Shown here piece by piece: positions 1 through 8,071 of a DNA stretch of 49,883 bases. Origin of the DNA: Pedobacter sp. ASV12 (lineage in GTDB: Bacteria; Bacteroidota; Bacteroidia; Sphingobacteriales; Sphingobacteriaceae); contig NZ_JAELUC010000026.1 in the NCBI RefSeq assembly GCF_016429155.1, forward strand, positions 1-49,883, written 5' to 3'. The position numbers and the translations under genes are program-made. Below the pieces are notes generated by a model that did no database searches, was not told the origin of the DNA, and saw nothing but the letters and a program-made list of their open reading frames with translations. Each line of letters begins with the position of its first letter. Position 1 is the first letter of the stretch.

Positions 1-19
1 AGATGTGTATAAGAGACAG
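1..19. other. Nextera/Tn5 mosaic-end adapter at the contig end
   Basis: The first 19 bases read AGATGTGTATAAGAGACAG, which is exactly the Tn5 mosaic end used in Nextera libraries. It is joined directly to coding sequence and, read on the minus strand, adds the residues CLLYTS to the partial protein there. No transposase or partner end is nearby, so this is library sequence left on the contig, not a biological element. Confidence 0.96.
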
Positions 20-879
20 ACCTCATAGGCTCCGTTAAAAGGGCTTAGTTGAGTGCTACTGTTAAAAGCCCATGCTATGGGCGATAGGATATACCAGCCA
101 ATGCACAACAATAAAACAGGCTTGACAAAGTGATGATAAGGTAGTTTTAAAGCCTCCTGATCTGATTTGAGCTGAACGAATTGCTGCCTTACAAAAAAGG
201 CATATACCTGTTTAAGCGATGGTGAAATATTAATCGTAATTACCAAAAGTAAAAACAACGAAAAGGTTTTAACCGATATGTCAAAACCAAAATTAATGAT
301 GCAGATATTTAAAAATAAAGCAAGCGACATGTAGAAGCCAACAAGCCTGGTGCTTCTAAAAAATAAAAGCAGGGCTACAAAAACTTCAACAAATCCTATG
401 GCAACGTTATAAAATTTAGAAGTGCCAAAGGTACTCCATAACAAAATATCCTTGTCTAAATTGCCAAAAGGCGTGTAAAGGATGTTGGCTTCTGGTGTAG
501 AAAATTGTTGCAACAGCACTTTATCAATTCCGTATTTCAATAAAACAAGGCCTATGTAGTAAGGCGAGCAAGCATAAAATAGGCGTACAAAAACAGAAGT
601 TTTTATTTTTAGCAGCTTTTGCCCAACAACTACAATTATTGCCAGCAAAAAAAGCAAGAGCAATAAAAGATTAAGCCCTATCGTATCAGAAGAAAAATCT
701 ATATTTCTGATTCCATTTGCGAATAGCTGTTCCTGTATAAGTTCTACAGACTTTTGAAATAAAAACAGTGTAAGGCGGAACTGAAAATCCTTACCGTTAA
801 AAGTTAAGGGAATAAAAACAAATGCCAGTAAAGAAAACAAAGCCAATATCTCTGTAAAGCCTTTTTTAAAAGCATTCAT
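1..879 (-). CDS. DoxX-like integral membrane protein, 3' end missing
   Basis: An open frame starts with ATG at 879 and runs off the left edge; genomic sequence ends at base 20, where the adapter begins, so about 286 native residues are visible. The protein begins MNAFKKGFTEI and has several hydrophobic helices separated by short loops. The central part (KYGIDKV, then GNLDKDILLWSTFGTSKFYN and GFVEV) resembles DoxX-like membrane proteins, in which an aromatic/Gly-rich segment precedes a helix and a conserved NFGFDISVK stretch. The substrate or partner is unknown. It lies 11 bases downstream of the small secreted protein at 891-1313 and is probably cotranscribed with it. An AAGGGGAT stretch just before the ATG could act as a ribosome-binding site. 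Base composition is visibly more AT-rich than in the housekeeping genes. Confidence 0.7.
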   Translation of the reverse strand, partial: MNAFKKGFTEILALFSLLAFVFIPLTFNGKDFQFRLTLFLFQKSVELIQEQLFANGIRNIDFSSDTIGLNLLLLLLFLLAIIVVVGQKLLKIKTSVFVRLFYACSPYYIGLVLLKYGIDKVLLQQFSTPEANILYTPFGNLDKDILLWSTFGTSKFYNVAIGFVEVFVALLLFFRSTRLVGFYMSLALFLNICIINFGFDISVKTFSLFLLLVITINISPSLKQVYAFFVRQQFVQLKSDQEALKLPYHHFVKPVLLLCIGWYILSPIAWAFNSSTQLSPFNGAYEVCLLYTS

Positions 880-890
880 ATCCCCTTGCC

Positions 891-1313
891 CTACTTTTTG
901 TTTAGCTTATTCTCTTTGTCAAGATCTATAAATTGTAGGTTATTGACCAGGTAGCCAACGTATTTCTTCTTTAATGCATTTTTTAGCGAATCGATGCTCT
1001 TTATCTCCAAAAAAGTTTTCGACAGGCTTAAGGTATCTTTTTTAAAAGCGGTCCGCCACACCCTTCCGTTTACTTCTTTGGTTTCGCTTTTAAAAACAAT
1101 CAGCTTATTATTCTTCTTTACAACAGTATCTATCCTATTGATGTTTCTTTCTACAATTCCAAAATTAGACCTCCCAATATCAAAAAGATCCTTTTCAACT
1201 GTAGTTCTAAAATTTCGGCTGTTGCCACTGTGACTTTTAAAAGAAATCAATTTTGTTTGTCCGAAACTTGCCAAACAAAACAAACAGCATACCATGAGAA
1301 GAGTGAACCGCAT
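891..1313 (-). CDS. small secreted protein of unknown function
   Basis: 140 residues. The N-terminus MRFTLLMVCCLFCLASFGQ is a clear signal peptide ending in a Gln-containing cleavage site typical of Bacteroidota. The mature part is Lys/Asn-rich, with no Cys and no motif I recognise; it looks like a small beta-rich domain. It is followed after 11 bases by the DoxX-like gene, suggesting a two-gene transcript. I cannot assign a function. The start is the ATG next to the signal peptide and a TAnnTTTG promoter element lies 27 bases upstream. Confidence 0.65.
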   Translation of the reverse strand: MRFTLLMVCCLFCLASFGQTKLISFKSHSGNSRNFRTTVEKDLFDIGRSNFGIVERNINRIDTVVKKNNKLIVFKSETKEVNGRVWRTAFKKDTLSLSKTFLEIKSIDSLKNALKKKYVGYLVNNLQFIDLDKENKLNKK

Positions 1314-1339
1314 CGCTTAAATTTATATTTAAATATAGA

Positions 1340-1373
1340 CAAATATATTGTGCATGAGTTGGCATTCGGGCAA
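1340..1373 (-). promoter_or_regulatory. Bacteroidota-type promoter for the 891-1313 gene
   Basis: On the minus strand TATATTTG (1340-1347) matches the -7 consensus TAnnTTTG. A TTG at 1371-1373 lies 23 bases upstream, at the long end of the accepted -33 spacing. The element is about 27 bases before the start codon. Confidence 0.45.
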
Positions 1374-1464
1374 TCTTTTATAATCATATTAATAGTCAAT
1401 GTGGATCTCAATCGAGACAGACCCTGCGTCGGTGTTCAAGACCACGATGAGGAGGATTAACAAA

Positions 1465-3459
1465 TTACCTCACCACTTCCCAAAGCGATTTGATCTTTAC
1501 AACAGGCTTTTGACCAACCAAATCCTTCGCGTCGAAGGTGATGACCTTTTCTTTACCAGGTTCCAAATCGAAATAGTTATCGCTCAATTTGCCTGTATAG
1601 CCTGCTATATCTACAAAAACATATTTGGCAAAGGCCTTGGCTCTTAGCACGATCTGGTTGCCCTTAACCCGATACGTGATTTGTGGATCGCTCAATTTTA
1701 AATCTTTAGGCCTAACGGTATCTCTGGCTGGCCTCACATCGTCGCGATAAGCCTCTTTTACGGCATACCAGGCCGCTTTGGGCGCACGGTGGTAGTAATC
1801 GGTAATGCTCCAACTGGCTACTGGCCAGCAATCGTTCAATTGCCACAGCAAAGTACCCATGTTATAAGGTTCTTTGCTCCGGTGGATCAAAATCATGTTT
1901 TTAAAGCCATAATACTGCACGCATTGGGTCAGGTAGGTATAATCCTCCACCGACAATTTACCAATCCGACTTTCATCGATCATGTAATTTTTGAGGTAGC
2001 CGTTCAATTTTTGATAGCCATTTCCCGCCTTTTGGTGGCTTTGCATCACATCAGAGGCCAAATACCTGTCTTGCGGTTGCGTAAAGGCCAGGATACTTGA
2101 ATAGTTGGGCATGGCCTGCATGCCGTATTCGCTTACAAAACGGCCGGTTTTATTTTCAAACACTTCAAAATCTTCGCCACCCCACCAAGTGCCCCAATAA
2201 TGGCTGTCGCCTTCGGTAATGCTGGTTTTAACACCCCAGCCATATTTTGGCGAGGTACTGACATAAGGCCTTGCATCGCCCGCTTCCTTAATCCATTTCG
2301 GAATGCTGTCTCTGAATAACTGGGTATAATCCTGCCAAAGCTTAACCGAATCTTTTGGCCGTAGCCTGAACTGGCTTTGCCAACCCCAACGGTTAAAAGC
2401 TTCGTCAATTTCGTTGTTGCCACACCATACCACAATACTTTTATGATGCCTCAGCCGCTTTACCTGATATTTCACCTCTTCCCGCACATTATCGATAAAA
2501 TGCTTGTCGCCCGGCACCATGGTACCCGCAAACATAAAATCCTGCCAAACATAAATGCCCAGCGAATCGCAGAGGTTATAAAAATCGTCTGATTCGTAAA
2601 TGCCACCTCCCCAAACGCGCAACATGTTCATATGGGCATCTTTGGCCATCATGAGCATTTTTCGGTAATCAGCTTTTTTCATCCGCGTTACAAAGGCATC
2701 CGAGGGAATGTAATTGGCCCCCTTCATGTAGGTTGGCTTGCCGTTGATGCTGAAATAGAACGAACTGCCTTTATCGTCCGGTTTTTGAACCAATTCTACC
2801 TGAACCGGGGCCACAAAAGGCTTTTCGGCAGGTTTTTGGTTATAGGCCTCCAGGCGAACTTCTTTCCAAATGCCACAACCGGTCAGCTTCGGACCCCAGT
2901 CCCAGCCAAAATGAAATTGGGCCTTGCGCACATAGGCCCGCGGATCGTCTGGAATAACAAAAGGCAAATCGGCTTTGGCCATCGAATCGACTTTGTTCTG
3001 GGCCGAATAAAACCTAATGCGCAGTTGATTATCTTTAGCCTTGAGCCATTTTTTAACGTCTATACGCCATTGGCGGAACATGTTATCGGCCTGCAAAATA
3101 AGTTTTCCGTTTAAATATACATCAGCATAGGTATCTAAGCCATCAAAAACCAACTCGATCTGCTTTTGACCGAAAACCCGCGCCTCAACCCCAAAACTGC
3201 TTTTGTAATCCCAATTTTCTCGCTCTACCCATTGTACCTTTTTTTCATTGTCACGATAAAAGGGATCGTGAATGAGCTGGTTGCGCAACAAATCGGTATG
3301 CACTTCGCCCGGAACCTTTGCCGGGTACCATTTGGCCTCATCCTGCTCCTGAAACTGCCAGTTGGCATTGAGTTTTTGGACAATTACCTGTGCATCTGCC
3401 CTGCAAACAAAAAACGCAAGGAGCAACATCAAAGCAAATTGGGTGTACTTGTTTTTCAT
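1465..3459 (-). CDS. secreted GH2 beta-mannosidase-like glycoside hydrolase, domain-reduced
   Basis: 664 residues from the ATG at 3459, chosen because it opens a signal peptide (MKNKYTQFALMLLLAFFVCR...ADAQ); the open frame continues upstream without a better start. Order of parts: GH2 jelly-roll sugar-binding domain (about 25-205), TIM barrel (about 220-570), and a C-terminal beta-sandwich (about 585-660). The acid/base is E350 in WCGNNE and the nucleophile E444 in SEYG; the substrate-site motifs RVWGGG, WQDF and GANYIP are intact. Exo-beta-mannosidases of this family usually have about 830-860 residues in five domains. Here the Ig-like domain after the sugar-binding domain is replaced by a short Pro-rich linker (about 207-222) and the one after the barrel by an Arg/Pro linker (about 571-585). 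Activity on terminal beta-mannosides is inferred. It stands alone, divergent from the copper locus. Confidence 0.85.
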   Translation of the reverse strand: MKNKYTQFALMLLLAFFVCRADAQVIVQKLNANWQFQEQDEAKWYPAKVPGEVHTDLLRNQLIHDPFYRDNEKKVQWVERENWDYKSSFGVEARVFGQKQIELVFDGLDTYADVYLNGKLILQADNMFRQWRIDVKKWLKAKDNQLRIRFYSAQNKVDSMAKADLPFVIPDDPRAYVRKAQFHFGWDWGPKLTGCGIWKEVRLEAYNQKPAEKPFVAPVQVELVQKPDDKGSSFYFSINGKPTYMKGANYIPSDAFVTRMKKADYRKMLMMAKDAHMNMLRVWGGGIYESDDFYNLCDSLGIYVWQDFMFAGTMVPGDKHFIDNVREEVKYQVKRLRHHKSIVVWCGNNEIDEAFNRWGWQSQFRLRPKDSVKLWQDYTQLFRDSIPKWIKEAGDARPYVSTSPKYGWGVKTSITEGDSHYWGTWWGGEDFEVFENKTGRFVSEYGMQAMPNYSSILAFTQPQDRYLASDVMQSHQKAGNGYQKLNGYLKNYMIDESRIGKLSVEDYTYLTQCVQYYGFKNMILIHRSKEPYNMGTLLWQLNDCWPVASWSITDYYHRAPKAAWYAVKEAYRDDVRPARDTVRPKDLKLSDPQITYRVKGNQIVLRAKAFAKYVFVDIAGYTGKLSDNYFDLEPGKEKVITFDAKDLVGQKPVVKIKSLWEVVR

Positions 3460-3612
3460 AGCCTTAAAGATGGCAAAATTCTGGAGATTTATGACAAAGG
3501 TTAAACTACTAGATGGCTTAAGGTTTGATGGCCGGACGGGAACCCAAATACATGTATTGCAAACCACCTCAAAAACATCCATTTTTTTATGGCTTAGCAA
3601 CGAATTAATTCC

Positions 3613-3620
3613 TATTTTTG
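3613..3620 (+). promoter_or_regulatory. TAnnTTTG -7-like element at the head of the copper locus
   Basis: TATTTTTG matches the Bacteroidota -7 consensus and ends 6 bases before the ATG at 3627. No good -33 TTG was found at the right distance. If used, the transcript would have almost no leader. Confidence 0.3.
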
Positions 3621-3626
3621 CGCCCA

Positions 3627-4004
3627 ATGGCTGGCTACAGAAAACTCATCGCAATTTTTTTAGTCGTTGGTATAAGCACCAACTGCTTCAACTATTGGCT
3701 GTTGGCCACTTCTTATGCCTTTAACAAGGCCTACATTTCCTCCGTTTTATGTACCAACAAAGACAAGCCCGAACTGCACTGTGAGGGTAAGTGTTTTATG
3801 GACATTAAATTGAAAGAACTGGAGCAAAAGAACAAGCAGGATCAGGAAACCCTAAAAAGGATGATCGAAAGCCTGGCTCCAGAAACTGTTGCTTTTTTAG
3901 CGCCGGTTGTAGAAGTTCGTTTGGCCACGGCCGTACCTAACTATTTGCAGAAAAAGCCTATTCAAACGGCTGTATCCATCTTCCATCCGCCCCAGTTGGG
4001 CTAA
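3627..4004 (+). CDS. small membrane-anchored protein with HCxGKC metal-site-like motif
   Basis: 125 residues from the ATG at 3627; an in-frame TTG three codons earlier is less likely. One N-terminal hydrophobic segment (about 6-32) is followed by LCTNKDKPELHCEGKCFM, i.e. Cys-x9-His-Cys-x2-Lys-Cys, and then a charged helical stretch (about 60-85) and a Pro-rich tail. Small proteins with a C-x-GKC motif occur beside metal-related genes in Bacteroidota; I recognise the pattern but not a characterised function. Its place, 136 bases before the MbnP-like gene and on the same strand, suggests that it is part of the copper locus. Metal binding by the Cys/His cluster is inference. Confidence 0.6.
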   Translation: MAGYRKLIAIFLVVGISTNCFNYWLLATSYAFNKAYISSVLCTNKDKPELHCEGKCFMDIKLKELEQKNKQDQETLKRMIESLAPETVAFLAPVVEVRLATAVPNYLQKKPIQTAVSIFHPPQLG

Positions 4005-4140
4005 TCCCATCATTTTCTGGCTAATTGCAGTCGCCCGTTTTGGCGAGATGGCTTTGCTATGCAACTAGCCCATGCTACCTATTGATTTTACAACTCAATT
4101 GATGGGCATTTCATGCCTTAACCTTATTAACTTTTAAAAA

Positions 4141-4914
4141 ATGAATATCAAAAATATATCCATCGCATTTGTTGCGCTTTTTACCCTTGTATTAACTTCT
4201 TGCAAAAAAAACGAAACCGTTACGCCAGCTGACGAAAAAGGCGCTTTTACCCTCGAGTTCGACAACGTCGTAAACGGCAATCCGCTTGTATTGGAAACCC
4301 AAAACTACACCAATGCCAATGGCGACAGCTTTAATGTGTCGGTATTCAAATATTACGTCAGCAACATCAAACTGACCAAAGCCGACGGCTCGGTTTACAG
4401 TGCACCCGAAAGCTATATGCTGGTTGATGCTTCTAAACCCGCAAGCCTGCTCAACAGCCTTAACAACGTCCCTGCCGGCGATTATACCAAAATTTCCTTC
4501 CTCATCGGCGTAGACAAGGAAAGAAACCTGGCTGGTGCGCAAACCGGCGCCCTAGATCCGGCACTAGGCATGTTCTGGACCTGGAACAGCGGCTATATCT
4601 TCGTTAAGTTTGAGGGCACTTCGCCACAATCGACCGCAACCAATAAAAGCCTTACTTTCCACATCGGAGGCATTGTGGACCCGAATAACACCATCAGAAC
4701 GTTCAGCACCTCGTTTAGCGCAGCCAATCCACTGAGGATCAGGGCAGACAAAAAACCACAGCTCCATTTTAAAGTTAATGTGGCCAGTTTATTTACCGGC
4801 AAACAAAACATCAAATTCGGCAACCTTAACTTTACCATGGGTGGTGCCAACTCGGTTATTGTAGCCGATAATTATGCAGATGGCCTATTTCAGTTAGACC
4901 ATATCCATAACTAG
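4141..4914 (+). CDS. MbnP-like copper-binding lipoprotein
   Basis: 257 residues. The N-terminus MNIKNISIAFVALFTLVLTS is followed by Cys21, giving a lipobox (LTSC) and thus predicted membrane anchoring facing the periplasm. The rest is an MbnP-type beta domain: FTLEFDNVVNG near the start, FKYYVSNIKL, and the diagnostic MFWTWNSGYIFVKFEG in the middle, with His residues near FHIGG and at the C-terminus (LDHIHN). In characterised MbnP proteins a Trp is oxidised to kynurenine by the partner MbnH, and the protein then binds copper. The FWTW pair offers candidate tryptophans. The stop is 3 bases before the MbnH-like start, so the two are surely translated from one message. No methanobactin biosynthesis gene is present. 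Confidence 0.85.
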   Translation: MNIKNISIAFVALFTLVLTSCKKNETVTPADEKGAFTLEFDNVVNGNPLVLETQNYTNANGDSFNVSVFKYYVSNIKLTKADGSVYSAPESYMLVDASKPASLLNSLNNVPAGDYTKISFLIGVDKERNLAGAQTGALDPALGMFWTWNSGYIFVKFEGTSPQSTATNKSLTFHIGGIVDPNNTIRTFSTSFSAANPLRIRADKKPQLHFKVNVASLFTGKQNIKFGNLNFTMGGANSVIVADNYADGLFQLDHIHN

Positions 4915-4917
4915 GCT

Positions 4918-5949
4918 ATGAAGCATATTAAAATATATCTTGGCCTGCTAGCGGGTTTGGTGCTGCTTTATGCCTGCAGCAAACGGGAAGCCAGCAAACC
5001 GGCAGAAGAACCAATCGTTTTTGTAAAGCCGGCCAATTTCCCTTCGCCAACCTACAACTTTGAGGGCAATCCTTTGAGCAACAAGGCATTTGCATTAGGC
5101 AAAAAGCTGTTTTACGACGTCAGGCTCTCGGCCGATAAAAGCGTATCGTGTGGCAGCTGCCATCAGCAGTTTGCTGCTTTTGCCCAGCTTGACCATAATG
5201 TAAGCCATGGCGTAAACAATTGTTTAGGCAAACGCAATGCACCGGTGTTGTTCAACTTGGCTTGGCAAAAAGAATTTTTCTGGGATGGTGGCGCCAAAAA
5301 CCTCGAAATTGTACCTGTAAACGCCATTACCGATGCCTGCGAAATGGCAACCGATCTGAATACCATTGTGAGCTTTTTGAAGGGAACCAACCCTTATCCA
5401 CAGCTTTTTACCGATGCTTTTGGGCAAAATTCTATCACTTCGCAAAACCTGTTAAGAGCCCTTGCTCAATTTACGGCAACAATGGTATCGGCCAACAGCA
5501 AGTACGACAAAATCATGCGCAATCCACAACAATATGCCTTTACAGCCGACGAGCAACAGGGTTACGAACTATTTAAGGCTAAATGTGCCAGTTGCCATCA
5601 AGAGCCTTTGTTTACCGACCTCAGCTACCGAAGCAATGGCCTGGATATAAACAGTGCCGACGAAGGGCGTAAAATTATTACCGGATTGGAGAGCGACAAA
5701 GGCAAATTCAGGGTTCCAACCTTGAGAAACATCGAGTTATCAGCGCCTTACATGCACGATGGCCGTTTCAACACCCTAGAAAAGGTTTTGGAACACTATA
5801 ACAGCGGCATACAACGGGTGCCAAACTTAGATCCTTTGCTCAAAACGGGTATGGCCCTGTCGACTACGCAAAAACAACAAATCATTTCTTTTCTAAAAAC
5901 ACTAAGCGACGATGAATTCATCAAAAATAAAATCTTTAGTGAGGAGTAA
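4918..5949 (+). CDS. MbnH-like di-haem cytochrome c peroxidase family protein
   Basis: 343 residues with a lipobox-like N-terminus (LLYAC, Cys20). Two haem c motifs are visible: CGSCH at 78-82 and CASCH at 223-227, in the spacing of the bacterial di-haem peroxidase / MauG family. Conserved family segments include RNAPVLFNLAW, FFWDGGAKNLE and the C-terminal APYMHDGRF. Directly after an MbnP-like gene, the MbnH role is the best assignment: using peroxide and the two haems to convert an MbnP tryptophan to kynurenine in the periplasm. A peroxide-detoxifying peroxidase is the alternative. Its 3' end overlaps the next gene by 38 bases, which indicates a tight operon. Confidence 0.87.
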   Translation: MKHIKIYLGLLAGLVLLYACSKREASKPAEEPIVFVKPANFPSPTYNFEGNPLSNKAFALGKKLFYDVRLSADKSVSCGSCHQQFAAFAQLDHNVSHGVNNCLGKRNAPVLFNLAWQKEFFWDGGAKNLEIVPVNAITDACEMATDLNTIVSFLKGTNPYPQLFTDAFGQNSITSQNLLRALAQFTATMVSANSKYDKIMRNPQQYAFTADEQQGYELFKAKCASCHQEPLFTDLSYRSNGLDINSADEGRKIITGLESDKGKFRVPTLRNIELSAPYMHDGRFNTLEKVLEHYNSGIQRVPNLDPLLKTGMALSTTQKQQIISFLKTLSDDEFIKNKIFSEE

Positions 5950-6919
5950 ATTCCTGCTTCTCGCCTTATGTCTGAGCAGCACCAGTGCTTTTGCCTGCGA
6001 TATCTGCGGCTGCTTTATGGGGCTAACGCCTTACGATAACCAGAGCAGTTTTGGCTTGCTGTACCGCTACCGTTCATTTAACGGTTATCGGGGCCAAAGC
6101 CATCAGTTTTTTCCACGGGGAAGCAGTTTCTTTATGCCGAAAGACGACAGAAGTCAACCGTTAACCGGTCACAACAACAATCCGGAAGATTATGAAGCAT
6201 ACCGCACCATGGAACTGCGAGGCCGTTATTTTTTGCACAAACGTATCGAATTAAATGCCATCATTCCCTACAATTCGAACAGCGAGCGCTATAATGGCTA
6301 TACTTCTTCCATTTCGGGCATGGGCGACATCAACCTGTATGCGGGTTATCACCTGATCAGAAAACTGGATCAGCCTGTGCTTAACCAGCGCTTAATTGTA
6401 GGTGCAGGCCTCAAGTTGCCTACCGGGAAAAACAACATCAAGACCTTAGACGGTATCCGTTATTCGGCCCTGATGCAACCCGGGACTGGCAGTACCGATG
6501 GCTTTATTTACGCCAATTACCTGTTGGGCTTCAAAAAATTCGGCATGAGCCTGAATACTTCGTACAAAATAAATGGAGAAAACAGCGAACGCGAAGGAAT
6601 TGCCAATAGCAGTACTACTTTTCTCAACTTCTTTTATACCCAAAAGTTGAGCAAAAACTGGCAGGTTATGCCATCGGTACAGTTCTTCTACGAAAATTCG
6701 GCCGGCGAAACCTATAAGGGCATCAAAACCGGAGAGCACGAAATGAACAACCTGATGGGCGGCATCGGCGCCGACCTGTACTACAAAAATATTGCGTTGA
6801 ACCTGGGCATGCAAACCAATATGTGGCAGGCCAAAACCGACCATCCACAAAGCGCAGCCAAGATTTACTTGGGCATTACCTATAACATCAACCAATTGTA
6901 TTATTTATTAAAATCTTAA
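5912..6919 (+). CDS. predicted outer-membrane beta-barrel protein with N-terminal CDICGCF motif
   Basis: 335 residues from ATG 5912; a GTG at 5939 would give a shorter but equally good signal peptide (RSKFLLLALCLSSTSAFA). The mature protein starts right after cleavage with CDICGCFMG, a compact CxxCxC cluster. The rest alternates polar and aromatic residues in the manner of beta-barrel strands (YRYRSFNGY, INLYAGYHL, LIVGAGLKLPTG, GGIGADLYY) and ends in YYLLKS. No characterised family comes to mind; database names such as transporter are common for proteins of this look. The overlap with the MbnH-like gene puts it in the copper operon, and the terminal Cys cluster could bind copper or another metal; that is inference. 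Confidence 0.65.
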   Translation: MNSSKIKSLVRSKFLLLALCLSSTSAFACDICGCFMGLTPYDNQSSFGLLYRYRSFNGYRGQSHQFFPRGSSFFMPKDDRSQPLTGHNNNPEDYEAYRTMELRGRYFLHKRIELNAIIPYNSNSERYNGYTSSISGMGDINLYAGYHLIRKLDQPVLNQRLIVGAGLKLPTGKNNIKTLDGIRYSALMQPGTGSTDGFIYANYLLGFKKFGMSLNTSYKINGENSEREGIANSSTTFLNFFYTQKLSKNWQVMPSVQFFYENSAGETYKGIKTGEHEMNNLMGGIGADLYYKNIALNLGMQTNMWQAKTDHPQSAAKIYLGITYNINQLYYLLKS

Positions 6920-6932
6920 ACAAATCGTCAGG

Positions 6933-6965
6933 CATACGCTAAACATCTTACACGTTTAGCGTATG
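6933..6965 (+). terminator. hairpin between the barrel gene and the SCO gene
   Basis: CATACGCTAAAC (6933-6944) pairs perfectly with GTTTAGCGTATG (6954-6965) around a 9-base loop, followed by TTTGT. It may terminate part of the transcripts or shield the upstream message, since genes of related function continue downstream. Confidence 0.6.
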
Positions 6966-6989
6966 TTTGTAAACTAAATTTTAATCATC

Positions 6990-7643
6990 ATGATCAAATT
7001 TAAAAACATCGCCATTGCAGGTTTTTCTATAGCACTTGCCTTTGGCTTAGCCGCCTGCAACAACAATAAGAAATTGCCTTTTTATGGTCAGCGGGAAGCA
7101 AAGGTGATCAAGGACAAAGATGGCCACGAAAGCATAGATACCGTATACCAAACCATTCCTGATTTCAAATTGCTTAACCAGGACAGTGTAGTCATTACGC
7201 AAGACCAGTTTAAGGATAAAATTTATGTGGCCGATTTCTTCTTTACCTCGTGCACTACCATTTGCCCAACCATGCACCGTAACCTTAAAACAGTTTACGA
7301 GGCCTACAAAGACAATCCCGAAGTGGCTTTCTTGTCGCATACCATTGATTTTAAATACGATAAACCTTCGGTATTGAAAAAATATGCCGAAAAACTGGGT
7401 GTAAATACCCAAAAATGGACTTTTGTTTATGGCAGCAAAGACGAAATCTATCACCTGGCCGAACATAATTACCTGGTAGCCGTACAAGAAGACAGCACGG
7501 CCAAAGACGGCTACATCCACCAAGGTTGGCTGGTATTGGTCGACAAGCACAAACGCATGCGGGGCGCTTACGACGGCACGAAAACCGAAGAGGTAGAAAA
7601 GCTGAAAAAAGACATTGCTACTTTATTGGCCGAAAAAGAATAA
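6990..7643 (+). CDS. SCO1/SenC/PrrC-type copper chaperone lipoprotein
   Basis: 217 residues. Lipobox LAAC at Cys23 predicts a membrane-anchored protein on the periplasmic side. The thioredoxin-like fold carries the SCO metal site: TSCTTICPTM with Cys88 and Cys92 (CxxxC), and a His at 177 (YIHQGW), the three ligands used for copper in this family. SCO proteins deliver copper to, or reduce, the CuA site of cytochrome oxidase, or act as thiol-disulfide exchangers. Here the gene lies downstream of the MbnP/MbnH pair and 1 base before a c-type cytochrome gene, so a role in copper handling in the periplasm fits. No oxidase subunit is in the window. Confidence 0.88.
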   Translation: MIKFKNIAIAGFSIALAFGLAACNNNKKLPFYGQREAKVIKDKDGHESIDTVYQTIPDFKLLNQDSVVITQDQFKDKIYVADFFFTSCTTICPTMHRNLKTVYEAYKDNPEVAFLSHTIDFKYDKPSVLKKYAEKLGVNTQKWTFVYGSKDEIYHLAEHNYLVAVQEDSTAKDGYIHQGWLVLVDKHKRMRGAYDGTKTEEVEKLKKDIATLLAEKE

Positions 7644-7644
7644 C

Positions 7645-8067
7645 ATGCGTAAAACCATTCTATTTACCGTTTTCTGGCTTACTGTAGCCGCTATCGTTTA
7701 TTCCTGCCAAGATGCCAGCGAAATAGAAAAAGCCAAGTATATGTCCAACGGCAAGGATCTGTATAAAACCTATTGCCAAAACTGCCATGGCGAAAACGGC
7801 GAGGGTTTGGGCCAACTGGCACCACCATTAACCGATACCGTGTTTTTAAAACAAAACAAGGCTAAACTGGCCTGTATCATCAAAAACGGCACCAACGAAG
7901 CTATGACCATCAACGGCAAAGCTTACCAAGGCAAAATGCCCGATTTTTCGAACCTGCACGATATCGATTTGGCGCAGGTGATAGTTTACATTACTAACTC
8001 GTTTGGCAACAACCAAGGCATGTACGATTACCAAAAGGTTACCGCCGACCTGCAGAACTGTAAATAA
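7645..8067 (+). CDS. mono-haem c-type cytochrome lipoprotein
   Basis: 140 residues from the ATG at 7645, one base after the SCO stop; an upstream in-frame start would lie inside the SCO gene and spoil the signal sequence. The N-terminus ends in VYSC (Cys21), a lipobox. The haem c motif is CQNCH (44-48) and a likely axial Met lies in GKMPDF. The domain is a class I cytochrome c of the kind named cytochrome_CBB3. It probably carries electrons in the periplasm, perhaps to or from the di-haem peroxidase encoded upstream; that link is inferred from the gene order. Confidence 0.85.
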   Translation: MRKTILFTVFWLTVAAIVYSCQDASEIEKAKYMSNGKDLYKTYCQNCHGENGEGLGQLAPPLTDTVFLKQNKAKLACIIKNGTNEAMTINGKAYQGKMPDFSNLHDIDLAQVIVYITNSFGNNQGMYDYQKVTADLQNCK

Positions 8068-8071
8068 TCAT

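Noticed and set aside
1..19. Tn5 end as a real transposon
   Set aside because: Only a single 19-base mosaic end at the very edge; no transposase, no second end.
6446..6895. Open frame of 149 codons opposite the barrel gene
   Set aside because: Antisense shadow; the + strand protein has a signal peptide and fits the operon.
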